A DNA stretch of 64,000 bases from assembly GCF_044003965.1 (NCBI RefSeq), contig NZ_JBAWKC010000001.1, positions 930,001-994,000 on the forward strand, read 5' to 3'. Shown piece after piece: positions 26,910 through 36,782 of the stretch. Positions within the stretch are counted from its first letter, which is position 1, and every line of letters starts with the position of its first letter. A program made the position numbers and the translations under genes. The notes below the pieces were generated by a model. That model was not told the DNA's origin and made no database searches. It saw only the letters and a list, made by a program, of their open reading frames with translations. Source of the DNA: Yeosuana aquiaggeris (GTDB lineage: Bacteria; Bacteroidota; Bacteroidia; Flavobacteriales; Flavobacteriaceae).

Positions 26910-27950
26910 TTACTTTTTATTTAAAGCGTCTCTTCTTGATGAAGATTTTCTAATATGGAGTTTTGGCGTTAATACAATCTTTTTTTCGGTAGTTATGTGT
27001 GCCCCATTGTTGACTTGTTCTAAAAATACTTTCGCAGCTTGTTTTCCCATTTCTAATGGAAATTGGTCTATTGATGTTATAGACAGTTCCATGAACTCTG
27101 TGAATGGTTCATTACTAAATCCAACTACACAACATTCTTCTGGTATTTTAATTCCTTGAGATTTTAATTCTTGAACCGCTCCAAGAGCACTCCAGTCGCT
27201 TGAAGAGAAAATAGCATCTGGAGGATTTTTCATGCTTAATAATTTTTTGGTTGCTTTTCTACCTTCTTCTATATTACTTTTTATTTCAATCACTAAGTTT
27301 TCATCAAATTGAATTCCATTGTCTATTAAGGCTTGTTTGTATCCTAAAAAACGATCTTTAAAGATCTCAAATAATCTATCATTTGATAAATGAGCAATTC
27401 TTTTACATCCTTCATCAATTAAATGTTGAGTAGCTTTGTAGCCTGCTTCAAAATCATTAACCGTAATAGAACTTACACCCTCAATATTTTTTTTCCTGTC
27501 AAAAAATAATAAAGGAATGTTTTTTGCCAATAATCTATTAAAACTGGCATTTTTTTCAATGCTAACATTTGAAATTGACATTAAAATACCATCTACCTGT
27601 GCATTTAATAAGGTATTAATATTTTCAATTTCCATTTGTTCGTTATTATATGTCTGACATATAATTACATGATACCCTTGTGAATATAATTCTTCTTCAA
27701 TTCCTCGAATAATGGATGCAAAAAAATTACTATCAATACGTGGTACTATGACACCCACATTATAACTTTTACCACTTTTAAGAGCTTGAGCAAGTTTGTT
27801 TTGCTTATAATTCATCTTGGCAGCCGTCTCTTGAACAAGGATTCTAGTTTTTTCGCTAATTTTCGCATTGTTATTTAATGCTCTGGAAACAGTCGCCGCA
27901 GTAATATTTAATTTTTTAGCTATATCGTATATAGTAATTTTATGACTCAT
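26910..27950 (-). CDS. LacI-family transcriptional regulator of the pectin locus
   Basis: A 346-residue regulator with the classic LacI order: N-terminal helix-turn-helix ('ITIYDIAKKLNITAATVSRA', residues ~5-24), hinge helix ('NKLAQALKSGKS', ~51-62), then a periplasmic-binding-protein-like effector domain ('VGVIVPRIDSNFFASIIRGI', 'LLFFDRKKNIEGVSSITVND', 'DAIFSSSDWSALGAVQELKS'). Nine palindromes of LacI type occur in the locus, including one upstream of this gene, so it is probably self-controlled and represses the pectin genes until an inducer binds. The inducer is unknown; KDG or a related pathway acid is a reasonable guess. Ends convergently 5 bases from uxaA. Confidence 0.93.
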   Translation of the reverse strand: MSHKITIYDIAKKLNITAATVSRALNNNAKISEKTRILVQETAAKMNYKQNKLAQALKSGKSYNVGVIVPRIDSNFFASIIRGIEEELYSQGYHVIICQTYNNEQMEIENINTLLNAQVDGILMSISNVSIEKNASFNRLLAKNIPLLFFDRKKNIEGVSSITVNDFEAGYKATQHLIDEGCKRIAHLSNDRLFEIFKDRFLGYKQALIDNGIQFDENLVIEIKSNIEEGRKATKKLLSMKNPPDAIFSSSDWSALGAVQELKSQGIKIPEECCVVGFSNEPFTEFMELSITSIDQFPLEMGKQAAKVFLEQVNNGAHITTEKKIVLTPKLHIRKSSSRRDALNKK

Positions 27951-28037
27951 TGGAAATTGTTCTTATTTTAATTTCGTAAAAATACATTTTTTAAGTAAAA
28001 AATTATTTGTTATTTGTATTATATAAAAACAATTAAA

Positions 28038-28051
28038 TGTAATCGATTACA
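28038..28051 (-). promoter_or_regulatory. LacI-type operator upstream of the regulator gene
   Basis: Perfect TGTAATCGATTACA, 88 bases upstream of the regulator's start codon on the minus strand. It is 284 bases from the operator of susC in the same intergenic region, so looping or separate repression are both possible. Confidence 0.8.
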
Positions 28052-28290
28052 AGTAAATATAAAATAATAATTTGATAATTTAAGCATGATTTAAATATTA
28101 ATTCGTCAAAATGACAAAATATTTATTCAGGATAATAAGCTAAATGATAAATATTTTAGAAAATGTATTATTAGTTTTATATAAATAAATAGTTTTCGTT
28201 CAAGACAAATATTTGGTAAAGTATGCAAGATTTTTGGGTTAATTAGTGCAATTTTTACTTATTTAGAACCTAAATAAATAGAACAAAAGG

Positions 28291-28321
28291 TTGTTTAGTT
28301 TGAATTTTTTTATTACGTTTG
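28291..28321 (+). promoter_or_regulatory. Promoter of the susC operon
   Basis: TTG at 28291-28293 and TACGTTTG at 28314-28321, spacer 20. The -7 element fits TAnnTTTG exactly and touches the operator at its 3' side. Confidence 0.65.
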
Positions 28322-28335
28322 TGTAATCGATTACA
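28322..28335 (+). promoter_or_regulatory. LacI-type operator, susC operon
   Basis: Perfect TGTAATCGATTACA immediately after the -7 element, 73 bases before the susC start codon. The rest of the 458-base gap between the regulator and susC is AT-rich and shows nothing else. Confidence 0.85.
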
Positions 28336-28408
28336 ATTTTCTATTTAAAAAAAAGTTTTATTCGGAAAATCATAATTAAACTAAACTAACATTTAAACAA
28401 TTGTTTCA

Positions 28409-31400
28409 ATGCAAAACTATTTCACGTTTAAGCTTAATCGTTTTTTAAAAATACAGTTAAGCCACAAAAAAAGCAATCATAGATTGACTTTATTAATTTT
28501 TGTTTTTTGTTTTACTTTCCTAAGTTCGTTTGCACAAAGTGTTTCAGTAAATGGTGCGGTTTCAGAAGAATCCGGTATGCCTTTACCTGGTGTTAATATT
28601 ATAGAAAAAGGGACACAAAATGGAACTGTTACAGATTTTGATGGTAATTATTCAATTAAGCTAACTAATGCTAATGCTATATTAGTGGTTAGTTATATTG
28701 GTTTCATTACTCAAGAAATTAATGTAGCTGGCAAAAAGGTAATAAATGTTGTGCTTCAAGCTAATTTAGAATCACTGGATGAAGTGGTAGTCATTGGCTA
28801 TGGAACAGCTAAAAAATCAGATTTAACTGGTTCAGTGGTCACTATTGGAGGTGATGATTTGAAAAAGCAATCCATTTCAAGCGTTGCTGAAGCCTTAACA
28901 GGGCGATTAGCTGGGGTTCAAGTGACATCTTCCGAAGGGTCTCCTGATGCAGAAATTAATATTAGAGTACGAGGTGGAGGATCATTAACACAGGATGCAT
29001 CACCATTAATCATTGTTGATGGATTTCCCGTGAACAGTATGGGGGATGTGTCGCCATCTGATATTGAGAATATTTCAGTATTGAAAGATGCATCTTCTAC
29101 GGCTATATATGGGTCTAGAGGAGCAAATGGCGTTATTATTATCACAACAAAAAGTGGTAAGGATGGAAAAATAACGGCTAATTTCAATACGTTTTACGGT
29201 GTTAAAAAGATAGCCAAAATTATCGATGTACAACAACCTCAAGATTTTGTGAAATGGCAATATGAATTTGCGTTATTAGAAGATGACTTGGCATCTTATG
29301 AAAAATATTTTGGCCAGTGGCAAGATTATGATCAGTACCAAGGGATGCAAGGCAATAATTGGCAAAAACAAATCTATGGTCGAATGGGTGAGGTTCAAAG
29401 TAGGGATTTATCAATAAGAGGTGGTTCTGAAAAAATTAATTTCAATTTTAACTATGCTCATTATGACGAAAAAACAATAATGATAGGTTCAGATTTTAAA
29501 AGAGATAACTTATCATTTGCTTTGAAAAATAAAGCTACTGAAAAAGTTGATATATCATTAACCTTCCGTTACTCTGACACAGAGATTAATGGAGGTGGTG
29601 CTAATGAACAAAATGAAGTGTCGTCAGCAGATGCACGCCTAAGACATAGTGTTGGGTATTCACCTATTCCATTGCCAGGCTTAACAACTGATGATACCGA
29701 TGAAGCCCTTTCAAGTTATTTGGTGAATCCGTTTGTAGCAGTGGATGATAATCAACGTTTACAACTCAGAAAAAACTTTAATATGGTTGGAAGTTTTTCT
29801 TGGAAAATAATAGACGACCTTAAATATCAAATGGATTTAGGACTTGATAATCGTAATGATTTAGATTATCGTTTTTACGGACGTTCAACTTATTACGCAA
29901 GGAATAGACCGGCGGCAGAAAATCAAGGGTTACCGTCATTATTGATGAGTGACGAAAAAAGGGAACGCTTTAGAAATGCGAATACCTTTAATTATGATTT
30001 TGAAAAAATATTAGGTGAAGATCATAGTTTAAAACTTCTTTTAGGGGAAGAAATGATTATTTCGCGTACCAATGAAGTCACTAGTGAAATTCAAGGGTTT
30101 CCAAAGTTTTTTGACTTTGATACTTCTAGAAAACTTACAAGTCAAGGAATACCGCTAACAGTTGACAATTATTATAGTCCAGACGATAAATTATTATCAT
30201 TTTTTGGACGTGCCAACTATGATTATAAAAATCGTTATCTATTAACTGCTACATATCGAGCAGATGGTTCTAGTAAGTTTTTAGGTAATAATCGTTGGGG
30301 TTATTTTCCATCAGCTGCAGTAGCTTGGAAAATTTCTGAAGAAGACTTTTTAAAAGACTCTTCTTGGCTCAATTTGCTTAAAATTAGATTAAGTTATGGA
30401 GAAGCAGGTAATAATAATATACCATCCGGACAAACAGTACAGAATTTTGAATCGAAAACTACTACATATATAAATGATGTTTCAAATTATTGGGCAGCAT
30501 CAAGCACTTTAGCAAACCCAGATTTGAAATGGGAAACCACGGTCACTCAAAATGTTGGTTTAGATTTTGATTTTTTCAATGGTCGCTTAAATGGTTCTGT
30601 TGAAGCATATAAAAATGTGACTAAAGACCTGTTAATTAATTTTCCTGTACCAGGAACTGGTTATCTAAGTCAATATAGGAATATGGGAGAAATACAAAAT
30701 TCAGGTTTTGAAGCCTCAATAAATTTTGCCGCCATCAGTAAAAAGGATTATGGTTTAAGTTTTGCCTTCAACGTTGGTTTCAATAAAAACAAGATAAATT
30801 CTCTTGGTGTGATGGATGATTTCGGTGCTAATACTAACTGGGCTTCAACGCAAATAGGAGATGATTATGTGGTAAGAGTTGGTGAGCCTTTAGGGTTAAT
30901 GTATGGATATCAGAACGATGGTCGTTATGAGGTATCAGATTTTGATTTTGATTCTGGTACAGGCACTTATACGTTAAAATCTGGTGTGGTAGATAATAGT
31001 GCTGTTGTTGGTAGTGTTATGCCTGGTACTATGAAATTAAAGGACATAAATGGTGATGGTTTAGTTACTGTAGATGATAATACTGTTATTGGAAATTCGA
31101 ATCCAATAAATACAGGCGGATTTATCATAAATGCATTTGCTTATGGATTTGATTTTTCAGCTGCCTTTAACTGGAGTATAGGTAACGACATATATAACGC
31201 AAATAAAATTGAGTTTACAACCTCAAATCCAAACGGACAATACAGAAATTTAAGTACTATCATGTCTGATGGTAATAGATGGACTAATTTAGATCCAGCG
31301 TCGGGTCAATTAGTATCTGATCCTGCCCAATTGGCGGCAATTAATGCGAATACTGCCATGTGGTCACCATACATGCAAAGATTTGTCTTCAGTGACTGGG

Positions 31401-31657
31401 CTGTTGAAGACGGATCCTTTTTAAGATTGAATACACTTACATTGGGTTATACAGCTCCAGAATCAATACTTTCAAAAATTGGTGTTACAAAACTAAGGTT
31501 TTACGCTACCGCTAATAATGTTTTCATTATTACAAACTATTCTGGTCTTGATCCTGAGGTTTCTACAAGAAGAAAGACGCCTCTTACTCCTGGGGTGGAT
31601 TATTCACCATTTCCACGCAGTAGACAATTAGTCTTTGGTTTAAACCTCAATTTTTAA
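28409..31657 (+). CDS. SusC/RagA-type TonB-dependent outer-membrane transporter
   Basis: A 1,082-residue SusC-like transporter. After a long N-terminus the signal peptide lies at about 25-43 ('LLIFVFCFTFLSSFAQ'). It is followed by the carboxypeptidase-regulatory-like beta-sandwich (~45-125, 'GVNIIEKGTQNGTVTDFDGN'). The TonB-box region and plug start are 'LDEVVVIGYGTAKKSDLTGS' (~128-147), and the plug includes 'YGSRGANGVIIITTKSG'. The 22-strand barrel ends 'SRQLVFGLNLNF'. With the adjacent SusD it should import pectin oligosaccharides across the outer membrane. It is the first gene of a new transcript with its own operator. Length is normal. Confidence 0.95.
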   Translation: MQNYFTFKLNRFLKIQLSHKKSNHRLTLLIFVFCFTFLSSFAQSVSVNGAVSEESGMPLPGVNIIEKGTQNGTVTDFDGNYSIKLTNANAILVVSYIGFITQEINVAGKKVINVVLQANLESLDEVVVIGYGTAKKSDLTGSVVTIGGDDLKKQSISSVAEALTGRLAGVQVTSSEGSPDAEINIRVRGGGSLTQDASPLIIVDGFPVNSMGDVSPSDIENISVLKDASSTAIYGSRGANGVIIITTKSGKDGKITANFNTFYGVKKIAKIIDVQQPQDFVKWQYEFALLEDDLASYEKYFGQWQDYDQYQGMQGNNWQKQIYGRMGEVQSRDLSIRGGSEKINFNFNYAHYDEKTIMIGSDFKRDNLSFALKNKATEKVDISLTFRYSDTEINGGGANEQNEVSSADARLRHSVGYSPIPLPGLTTDDTDEALSSYLVNPFVAVDDNQRLQLRKNFNMVGSFSWKIIDDLKYQMDLGLDNRNDLDYRFYGRSTYYARNRPAAENQGLPSLLMSDEKRERFRNANTFNYDFEKILGEDHSLKLLLGEEMIISRTNEVTSEIQGFPKFFDFDTSRKLTSQGIPLTVDNYYSPDDKLLSFFGRANYDYKNRYLLTATYRADGSSKFLGNNRWGYFPSAAVAWKISEEDFLKDSSWLNLLKIRLSYGEAGNNNIPSGQTVQNFESKTTTYINDVSNYWAASSTLANPDLKWETTVTQNVGLDFDFFNGRLNGSVEAYKNVTKDLLINFPVPGTGYLSQYRNMGEIQNSGFEASINFAAISKKDYGLSFAFNVGFNKNKINSLGVMDDFGANTNWASTQIGDDYVVRVGEPLGLMYGYQNDGRYEVSDFDFDSGTGTYTLKSGVVDNSAVVGSVMPGTMKLKDINGDGLVTVDDNTVIGNSNPINTGGFIINAFAYGFDFSAAFNWSIGNDIYNANKIEFTTSNPNGQYRNLSTIMSDGNRWTNLDPASGQLVSDPAQLAAINANTAMWSPYMQRFVFSDWAVEDGSFLRLNTLTLGYTAPESILSKIGVTKLRFYATANNVFIITNYSGLDPEVSTRRKTPLTPGVDYSPFPRSRQLVFGLNLNF

Positions 31658-31676
31658 TTAAAACATTTATTAGAAG

Positions 31677-33464
31677 ATGAAACATATAATAATAATTTTT
31701 GGAATAATAATCGCAGGGCTTTTTAGTTCTTGTCAAGAAGTTAGTGCCGATTTTTTAGAGGCACCAGCAAAATCAACTTTAGATGAATCCGTTATTTTTT
31801 CAACACCAGGATTAGCTAGAGGAGCTGTTGATGGTATTTTAGAACCTATGGGACAAACAAACTCGTATAGAGGTCGTTTTATTCCTTTTTATGGATTTAA
31901 TACAGATACTGAATGGAATTATAGTTCAGATGAAGTCGGAAGTTCTCAAGGAGAACTTATGATTTATGATGCTAAACCAAATAATTCTCAAATGAATTCT
32001 ACGAATAATGCATGGGCTATGATGTACTTAGGTATTGAACGTGCAAATATTTGTATAAGAGGATTGCGTACGTTTGGAAGTCCTGAACCAGATACTGAAC
32101 TTGGACAGCTTTTAGGTGAAGCTTTAACATTAAGGGCTATTTATTATGCTGATTTAATGAAAGCCTGGGGAGATGTGCCAGCGCGTTTTGAGCCTATTAA
32201 CTCAGAAACTATATATTTAGAAAAATCAAGTCGCGATATCATTTATAAGCAGATAATTCAAGATTTGGAAGAAGCTTCAACATTGGTAGCTTGGCCTAAT
32301 GAAAATGCTACTACTACAAGTGTAGAGAAAATAAATAAGGCTTTTGTAAAAGCTTTCAGAGCGCGATTAGCTCTGGTTGCAAGTGGTTATCAGCAATATC
32401 CTGATGGCGTTAGAAGGAGTAATGATTCAGATCTTTCTGTTGAGAACATGTATAGAATTGCACTAGATGAATGTCGTTCTGTAATAAATAGCGGTACTGT
32501 TCATTTAGAGTCTTCATTTGAAGCCTTATGGAAAAGCTATAATGAAGAAAATGTAACTGCAGGAAGAGAATCATTATGGGAAATCCCATTTGCTGATGGG
32601 CGTGGGCGTGTATTGTTTTCATTTGCCGTACGTCATCGCAGTGTTGATCAATATACTGGTCAAGCCAGAGGAGGTATTGCAGGTCCTCTTCCAACAGTTT
32701 TTTATGATTATGATCAGACAGACACACGTAGAGATATAACATGTGTTCCTTATCAATGGGGAACAGCCGTTAATGGAATTTCTCAACAGGAGTTAGTCGG
32801 ATCTGATACCTGGTATTTTGGAAAGTATAGATACGAGTGGATGACACGTTTCGTTACATCAACAAATGATGATGGTGTCAATAAAATGTATATGCGTTAT
32901 GCAGAAGTGCTTTTGATGGCTGCTGAGGCTGCCAATGAATTAGAAGGACCTGCTGCCGCTGCACCCTACTTAAAAGAATTACGCGGTAGAGCGTTTGACC
33001 CTTCAGTTCGTGCAGAAAAAGTAGATAATTACGTGAATGCATTAACGAATAAACAAGACATGTTTAATGCAATCGTAAATGAACATAAGTTTGAATTTAC
33101 GGGAGAAATAGAGCGTAAACAAGCACTTATTCGTTGGAATTTGCTAAAAACAAATTTAGATGAAGCCAAAGCAAAAATGATTAATTTCAGGAATCGTACA
33201 GGAGAATATGCAGATGTGCCTACGACTTTGTATTACAAATATAAGGGGGATAATGAATCATTAGATATTTATGGACTTAATAGAGGAGAAAATGTTGATC
33301 CTGGTGTAGAATATTCTGCATTTGGATGGAATTCTTTAACTGACGATCAGATAAATTCTATATACAAAGTAGGAGTTAACCCAGATGAAAGACAGTTCTG
33401 GCCTATATGGCAAGTATTTATTGATGGAAGTAATGGAAAATTATTTAATGATTACGGCTATTAA
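31677..33464 (+). CDS. SusD/RagB-type surface glycan-binding lipoprotein
   Basis: A 595-residue SusD-like protein. The signal ends at a lipobox 'LFSSC' (Cys about residue 19). The tetratricopeptide-bearing helical core is recognisable: 'LGEALTLRAIYYADLMKAWG', 'SRDIIYKQIIQDLEEASTLV', 'KAFRARLALVASGYQQYPDG' and 'YMRYAEVLLMAAEAANEL', and 'ERKQALIRWNLLKTNLDEAK' near the C-terminus. The protein acts as the lid of the SusC transporter and binds pectic oligosaccharide outside the cell. It starts 19 bases after susC and shares its transcript. Confidence 0.95.
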   Translation: MKHIIIIFGIIIAGLFSSCQEVSADFLEAPAKSTLDESVIFSTPGLARGAVDGILEPMGQTNSYRGRFIPFYGFNTDTEWNYSSDEVGSSQGELMIYDAKPNNSQMNSTNNAWAMMYLGIERANICIRGLRTFGSPEPDTELGQLLGEALTLRAIYYADLMKAWGDVPARFEPINSETIYLEKSSRDIIYKQIIQDLEEASTLVAWPNENATTTSVEKINKAFVKAFRARLALVASGYQQYPDGVRRSNDSDLSVENMYRIALDECRSVINSGTVHLESSFEALWKSYNEENVTAGRESLWEIPFADGRGRVLFSFAVRHRSVDQYTGQARGGIAGPLPTVFYDYDQTDTRRDITCVPYQWGTAVNGISQQELVGSDTWYFGKYRYEWMTRFVTSTNDDGVNKMYMRYAEVLLMAAEAANELEGPAAAAPYLKELRGRAFDPSVRAEKVDNYVNALTNKQDMFNAIVNEHKFEFTGEIERKQALIRWNLLKTNLDEAKAKMINFRNRTGEYADVPTTLYYKYKGDNESLDIYGLNRGENVDPGVEYSAFGWNSLTDDQINSIYKVGVNPDERQFWPIWQVFIDGSNGKLFNDYGY

Positions 33465-33493
33465 GAGCATATAAATATTAATAATAAGTTATT

Positions 33494-35047
33494 ATGACTA
33501 TGAAAACAAAGTATATATTAAAAGGATTATTTATAACATTTCTGACGTTCACTCTCGTTGGTTGTGGCTATGATACTGAGGTGATTGATGAGCTGGTAGT
33601 TAGTAGAGAATTTGCTCCCGTCGCACTTACAGCAAGAGTTAGAAATCAAACAATTGTAGAATTAAACTGGACTGTTGATAAAAATATAGACCATTATGTA
33701 GTTGAATTTAGTGCAGATGATCCTGATTTCAACACTATTTTTAAAAGTCTTGATATTGATGCAACAGAATTGCCTATTCAGGTAGCATTAGAAGGAGAAA
33801 CGGTTTATTCAATAAGAGTTAAGGCTATAAGTGCGAGAGGATTGGAAGATTCTAAATGGGCACTTGAACAGGCAACAACATTAACAGAACAACTTATGCT
33901 GCCTGCTCAACCTGGTGATATTGGGGCAACTGAGGCAACTTTAAGATGGGTAGCAGGAATTAACGTAACACAAATTGTTCTACAACCAGGTGATATCACA
34001 CATGATATTACGGCACAAGAACAAATAGATGGCGTCGCTTTAATAACTGGGTTAATAGGTGAAACAGATTATACGGCTATTTTGTATAACAATACCAAAG
34101 TAAGAGGAACAGCAACCTTCACTACAGGAATTGATGTTGGTGATAATACATTAGTGTTACCTACTGATGATTTATTTGCTATGATAGCTGCTGCCGCACC
34201 AGGAGATATTTTGTTATTAGAACAAGGAGATTACACTTCACAGACTGGAACAATTACTTTAGATAAATCAATTACTATTCAAGGGTTACGAACAGATTTT
34301 AAACCACTTTTAAAAGTTAGTTTTGCGATTGTTTCTGGTGCCTCTGATGTAAATATAATTGATTTAGACCTTACTGGTGATGTACCTTTAGCTCTTACCG
34401 ATGTTGTAAGATATACTGGTGCAGGTAACTATAACTCACTTTTAGTAAAAGGTTGTAATATTCATGATTATGATAGATCATTTATAGCGGGTAATGTTAC
34501 TGACGCTATAGTACAGTCTGTTACAGTCGAAAATTGTATTGTAACTAACGTACTTACCAATGGGGGTGATTTTATTGATTTTAGAAATTCTGACGCACTA
34601 AATGTGAGTGTTTCTAAAAGTACATTTAATAATTGTGCACCTGCTCGTGATTTTTTCAGACTTGATGATGCGGGTACTTCAACTCAAACAGGGTTAACCT
34701 GTAACGTATTATTAGAAAGTTGTACTTTATACGGTGTTTCTAATACGGCTGACAGGATCTTATATGTTAGATTTCAATTAAATAAAATTACTGTTAAAAA
34801 TAATTTGTTTGCAGAAACAACGGCCTATTATTCAAATCAAAGTAGAACGGACCCAACTCCTACGTTTTTAAATAACAATTATTTTAATGCACCGGGATTT
34901 TTTGATTCTGCGCAAACTGTGTATGATGGTTCTGGAACTTACACGACCTTAGATCCAGGTTTTGTAAGCGCAACCACTGGTAATTTTAAGATAACAAATC
35001 AAACTTTAATTGATAATAATGTGGGTGACCCTCGTTGGTTACAATAA
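33494..35047 (+). CDS. Surface lipoprotein with FN3-like and beta-helix (DUF4957/DUF5123-like) domains
   Basis: A 517-residue lipoprotein: signal and lipobox 'TLVGCGYD' (Cys ~25; ATG 33500 is an alternative start). Residues ~45-130 and ~135-215 resemble fibronectin type III domains ('VELNWTVDKNIDHYVVEFSA', 'ATLRWVAGINVTQIVLQPGD'). From about 225 to 505 a right-handed beta-helix follows ('DNTLVLPTDDLFAMIAAAAP', 'ITLDKSITIQGLRTDFKPLL', 'VENCIVTNVLTNGGDFIDFR'), which fits the DUF4957 plus DUF5123 arrangement common next to SusD in pectin loci. It may be a surface glycan-binding protein or a lyase of chondroitinase-B-like fold. Last gene of the susC transcript, followed by a strong terminator. 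Confidence 0.8.
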   Translation: MTMKTKYILKGLFITFLTFTLVGCGYDTEVIDELVVSREFAPVALTARVRNQTIVELNWTVDKNIDHYVVEFSADDPDFNTIFKSLDIDATELPIQVALEGETVYSIRVKAISARGLEDSKWALEQATTLTEQLMLPAQPGDIGATEATLRWVAGINVTQIVLQPGDITHDITAQEQIDGVALITGLIGETDYTAILYNNTKVRGTATFTTGIDVGDNTLVLPTDDLFAMIAAAAPGDILLLEQGDYTSQTGTITLDKSITIQGLRTDFKPLLKVSFAIVSGASDVNIIDLDLTGDVPLALTDVVRYTGAGNYNSLLVKGCNIHDYDRSFIAGNVTDAIVQSVTVENCIVTNVLTNGGDFIDFRNSDALNVSVSKSTFNNCAPARDFFRLDDAGTSTQTGLTCNVLLESCTLYGVSNTADRILYVRFQLNKITVKNNLFAETTAYYSNQSRTDPTPTFLNNNYFNAPGFFDSAQTVYDGSGTYTTLDPGFVSATTGNFKITNQTLIDNNVGDPRWLQ

Positions 35048-35080
35048 AAGTATCCAAAAAAAAATAATTAATAGCAAAAA

Positions 35081-35112
35081 AAAGAGGTATGCAAAAAAAA
35101 GCATACCTCTTT
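35081..35112 (+). terminator. Strong intrinsic terminator ending the susC operon
   Basis: AAAGAGGTATGC (35081-35092) pairs perfectly with GCATACCTCTTT (35101-35112) around an eight-A loop, then AAATATATTTTT. Confidence 0.88.
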
Positions 35113-35182
35113 AAATATATTTTTAGTTTGATTCCTCCATTATATAAATTGAATCGGAATACAAATCAAATAGTTAAGGTAA

Positions 35183-36757
35183 ATGATTATGAAAAAAGAT
35201 AGATGTAAATTTCATGTCCCTGTGGTCTTGGTATTCCTTGTTTATTTAATGGGATGCAGTAGTGATAGTGTCGTTGAAGATGTGACAAAAGATATCCTGA
35301 TAGAATCAATTTCTATTTATGGTGGCTTTATTACAGATGGAGGCTCAAGCCAGTTAACAGTTGGAGTGATTCCAAATAATGCCACTAATAAATTGGTTAC
35401 TTGGACGGTTTCAAACACTGAAATAGCGACAGTGTCTGATTCTGGGCTGTTAACTGCTGTTCAAAACGGGAAAGTAATGGTTAAAGCTACTGCAAAAGAC
35501 GCTTCTAGTGTTTTTGCTGAAAAAGAAGTAACTATTTCTGGCGTGCAAGGTCCGCCGGTTTTGGTTGAAAGTATTACCATTTTAGGAAATGCCATCACGG
35601 ATGGAAATCCACAACAATTAGCCGTTGAAGTGTTACCCGAAAATGCCAGTAATAAAGTTGTTAATTTTTCGGTTTCAGATACTTCCATAGCGAGCATTTC
35701 AAATGATGGGATGCTTACGCCCAAAAATAATGGATCAGTTACAGTAACTGCAACTGCAACGGATGGTAGTTCAACAGCAGGTCAAATTACAATTACTATT
35801 TCTGGTATATACCCAAGAAATGCCACCGCCGATAATATGCTACTTTGGCAACGAAGTAATGGAGGTTGGCCCAAAGAGCCTTATAATGATTTTTCTGGTT
35901 ATTATCGTGAACAAACGGAAGCAGAAAAAAACTTAGCATTAAACACAAAAGGCAATACAGATACTACTATTGATAATAATCATACAGTTGGAGAACTCAG
36001 ATATTTACTAAGTGCTTATAAATCTACTAATAATCCGGAATATTTAGCCGGAGCAATGAGGGCCATTGATTACCTCTTTCTTGCGCAATATGACAATGGA
36101 GGTTGGCCTCAGTATTATCCTGATAGCAGTGGCTACAGACATCAAATAACCTTTAATGATAATGCCATGGTCAATGTTATGAATTTGATGTGGGATATTA
36201 CAAAAGGCATTAATAACACCAACAGTATCGATACCTCATATATTGATAAAGCCATGACCGCTTTTAACAAAGGAATTGAAGTCATTTTACAGACCCAAAA
36301 TACTGTAAATGGTAAGAAAACCGCCTGGTGCGCACAACATGATGAGATTACTTTATTAGCTGCAACAGCTCGATCTTATGAGTTACCTTCTAATAGTGGT
36401 TCAGAATCTGTTGGGATCGTTAGAACATTAATGTTAGTTGAACAACCTTCAGCTCAATTAATACAAGCTGTTATAGATGCTGTTACTTGGTTTCAAGAAG
36501 TTAAAATTTTGGATATTGCAACACAAAATACAGGAAGTGATGTGATTGTGGTGTCATCTCCTGGAAATGTCATTTGGGCAAGATTTTATGATTTAGACAC
36601 TAATTTGCCATTTTTCTGCGGTAGAGATGGTATTAAGAAAGACACCTTAGCAGAAATAGAACTGGAGAGACGTACAGGTTATTCCTGGTATGGCAACTGG
36701 CCAAAAAATCTAATAGGTTCTGAGTATACTTCTTGGAAGAATAAACATGGTCTATAA
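35183..36757 (+). CDS. Pectate lyase, polysaccharide lyase family 10, with two Ig-like domains (lipoprotein)
   Basis: A 524-residue protein (ATG 35189 is an equally good start). Lipobox 'YLMGCSSD' (Cys ~25). Two bacterial Ig-like (BIG2) domains follow at ~37-118 and ~123-208, with matching 'ATNKLVTWTVSNTEIATVSD' and 'ASNKVVNFSVSDTSIASISN' stretches. The PL10 catalytic (alpha/alpha)3 barrel covers ~215-524: 'MLLWQRSNGGWPKEPYND', 'TIDNNHTVGELRYLLSAY', 'AQYDNGGWPQYYPDSSGYRH', 'KTAWCAQHDEITLLAATARS' and 'FFCGRDGIKKDTLAEIELER'. It should cleave polygalacturonate at the cell surface by beta-elimination. No own operator is seen within 130 bases upstream, though it follows a terminator. Confidence 0.92.
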   Translation: MIMKKDRCKFHVPVVLVFLVYLMGCSSDSVVEDVTKDILIESISIYGGFITDGGSSQLTVGVIPNNATNKLVTWTVSNTEIATVSDSGLLTAVQNGKVMVKATAKDASSVFAEKEVTISGVQGPPVLVESITILGNAITDGNPQQLAVEVLPENASNKVVNFSVSDTSIASISNDGMLTPKNNGSVTVTATATDGSSTAGQITITISGIYPRNATADNMLLWQRSNGGWPKEPYNDFSGYYREQTEAEKNLALNTKGNTDTTIDNNHTVGELRYLLSAYKSTNNPEYLAGAMRAIDYLFLAQYDNGGWPQYYPDSSGYRHQITFNDNAMVNVMNLMWDITKGINNTNSIDTSYIDKAMTAFNKGIEVILQTQNTVNGKKTAWCAQHDEITLLAATARSYELPSNSGSESVGIVRTLMLVEQPSAQLIQAVIDAVTWFQEVKILDIATQNTGSDVIVVSSPGNVIWARFYDLDTNLPFFCGRDGIKKDTLAEIELERRTGYSWYGNWPKNLIGSEYTSWKNKHGL

Positions 36758-36782
36758 ATAAGAAATTATTTAAACACCTTTT

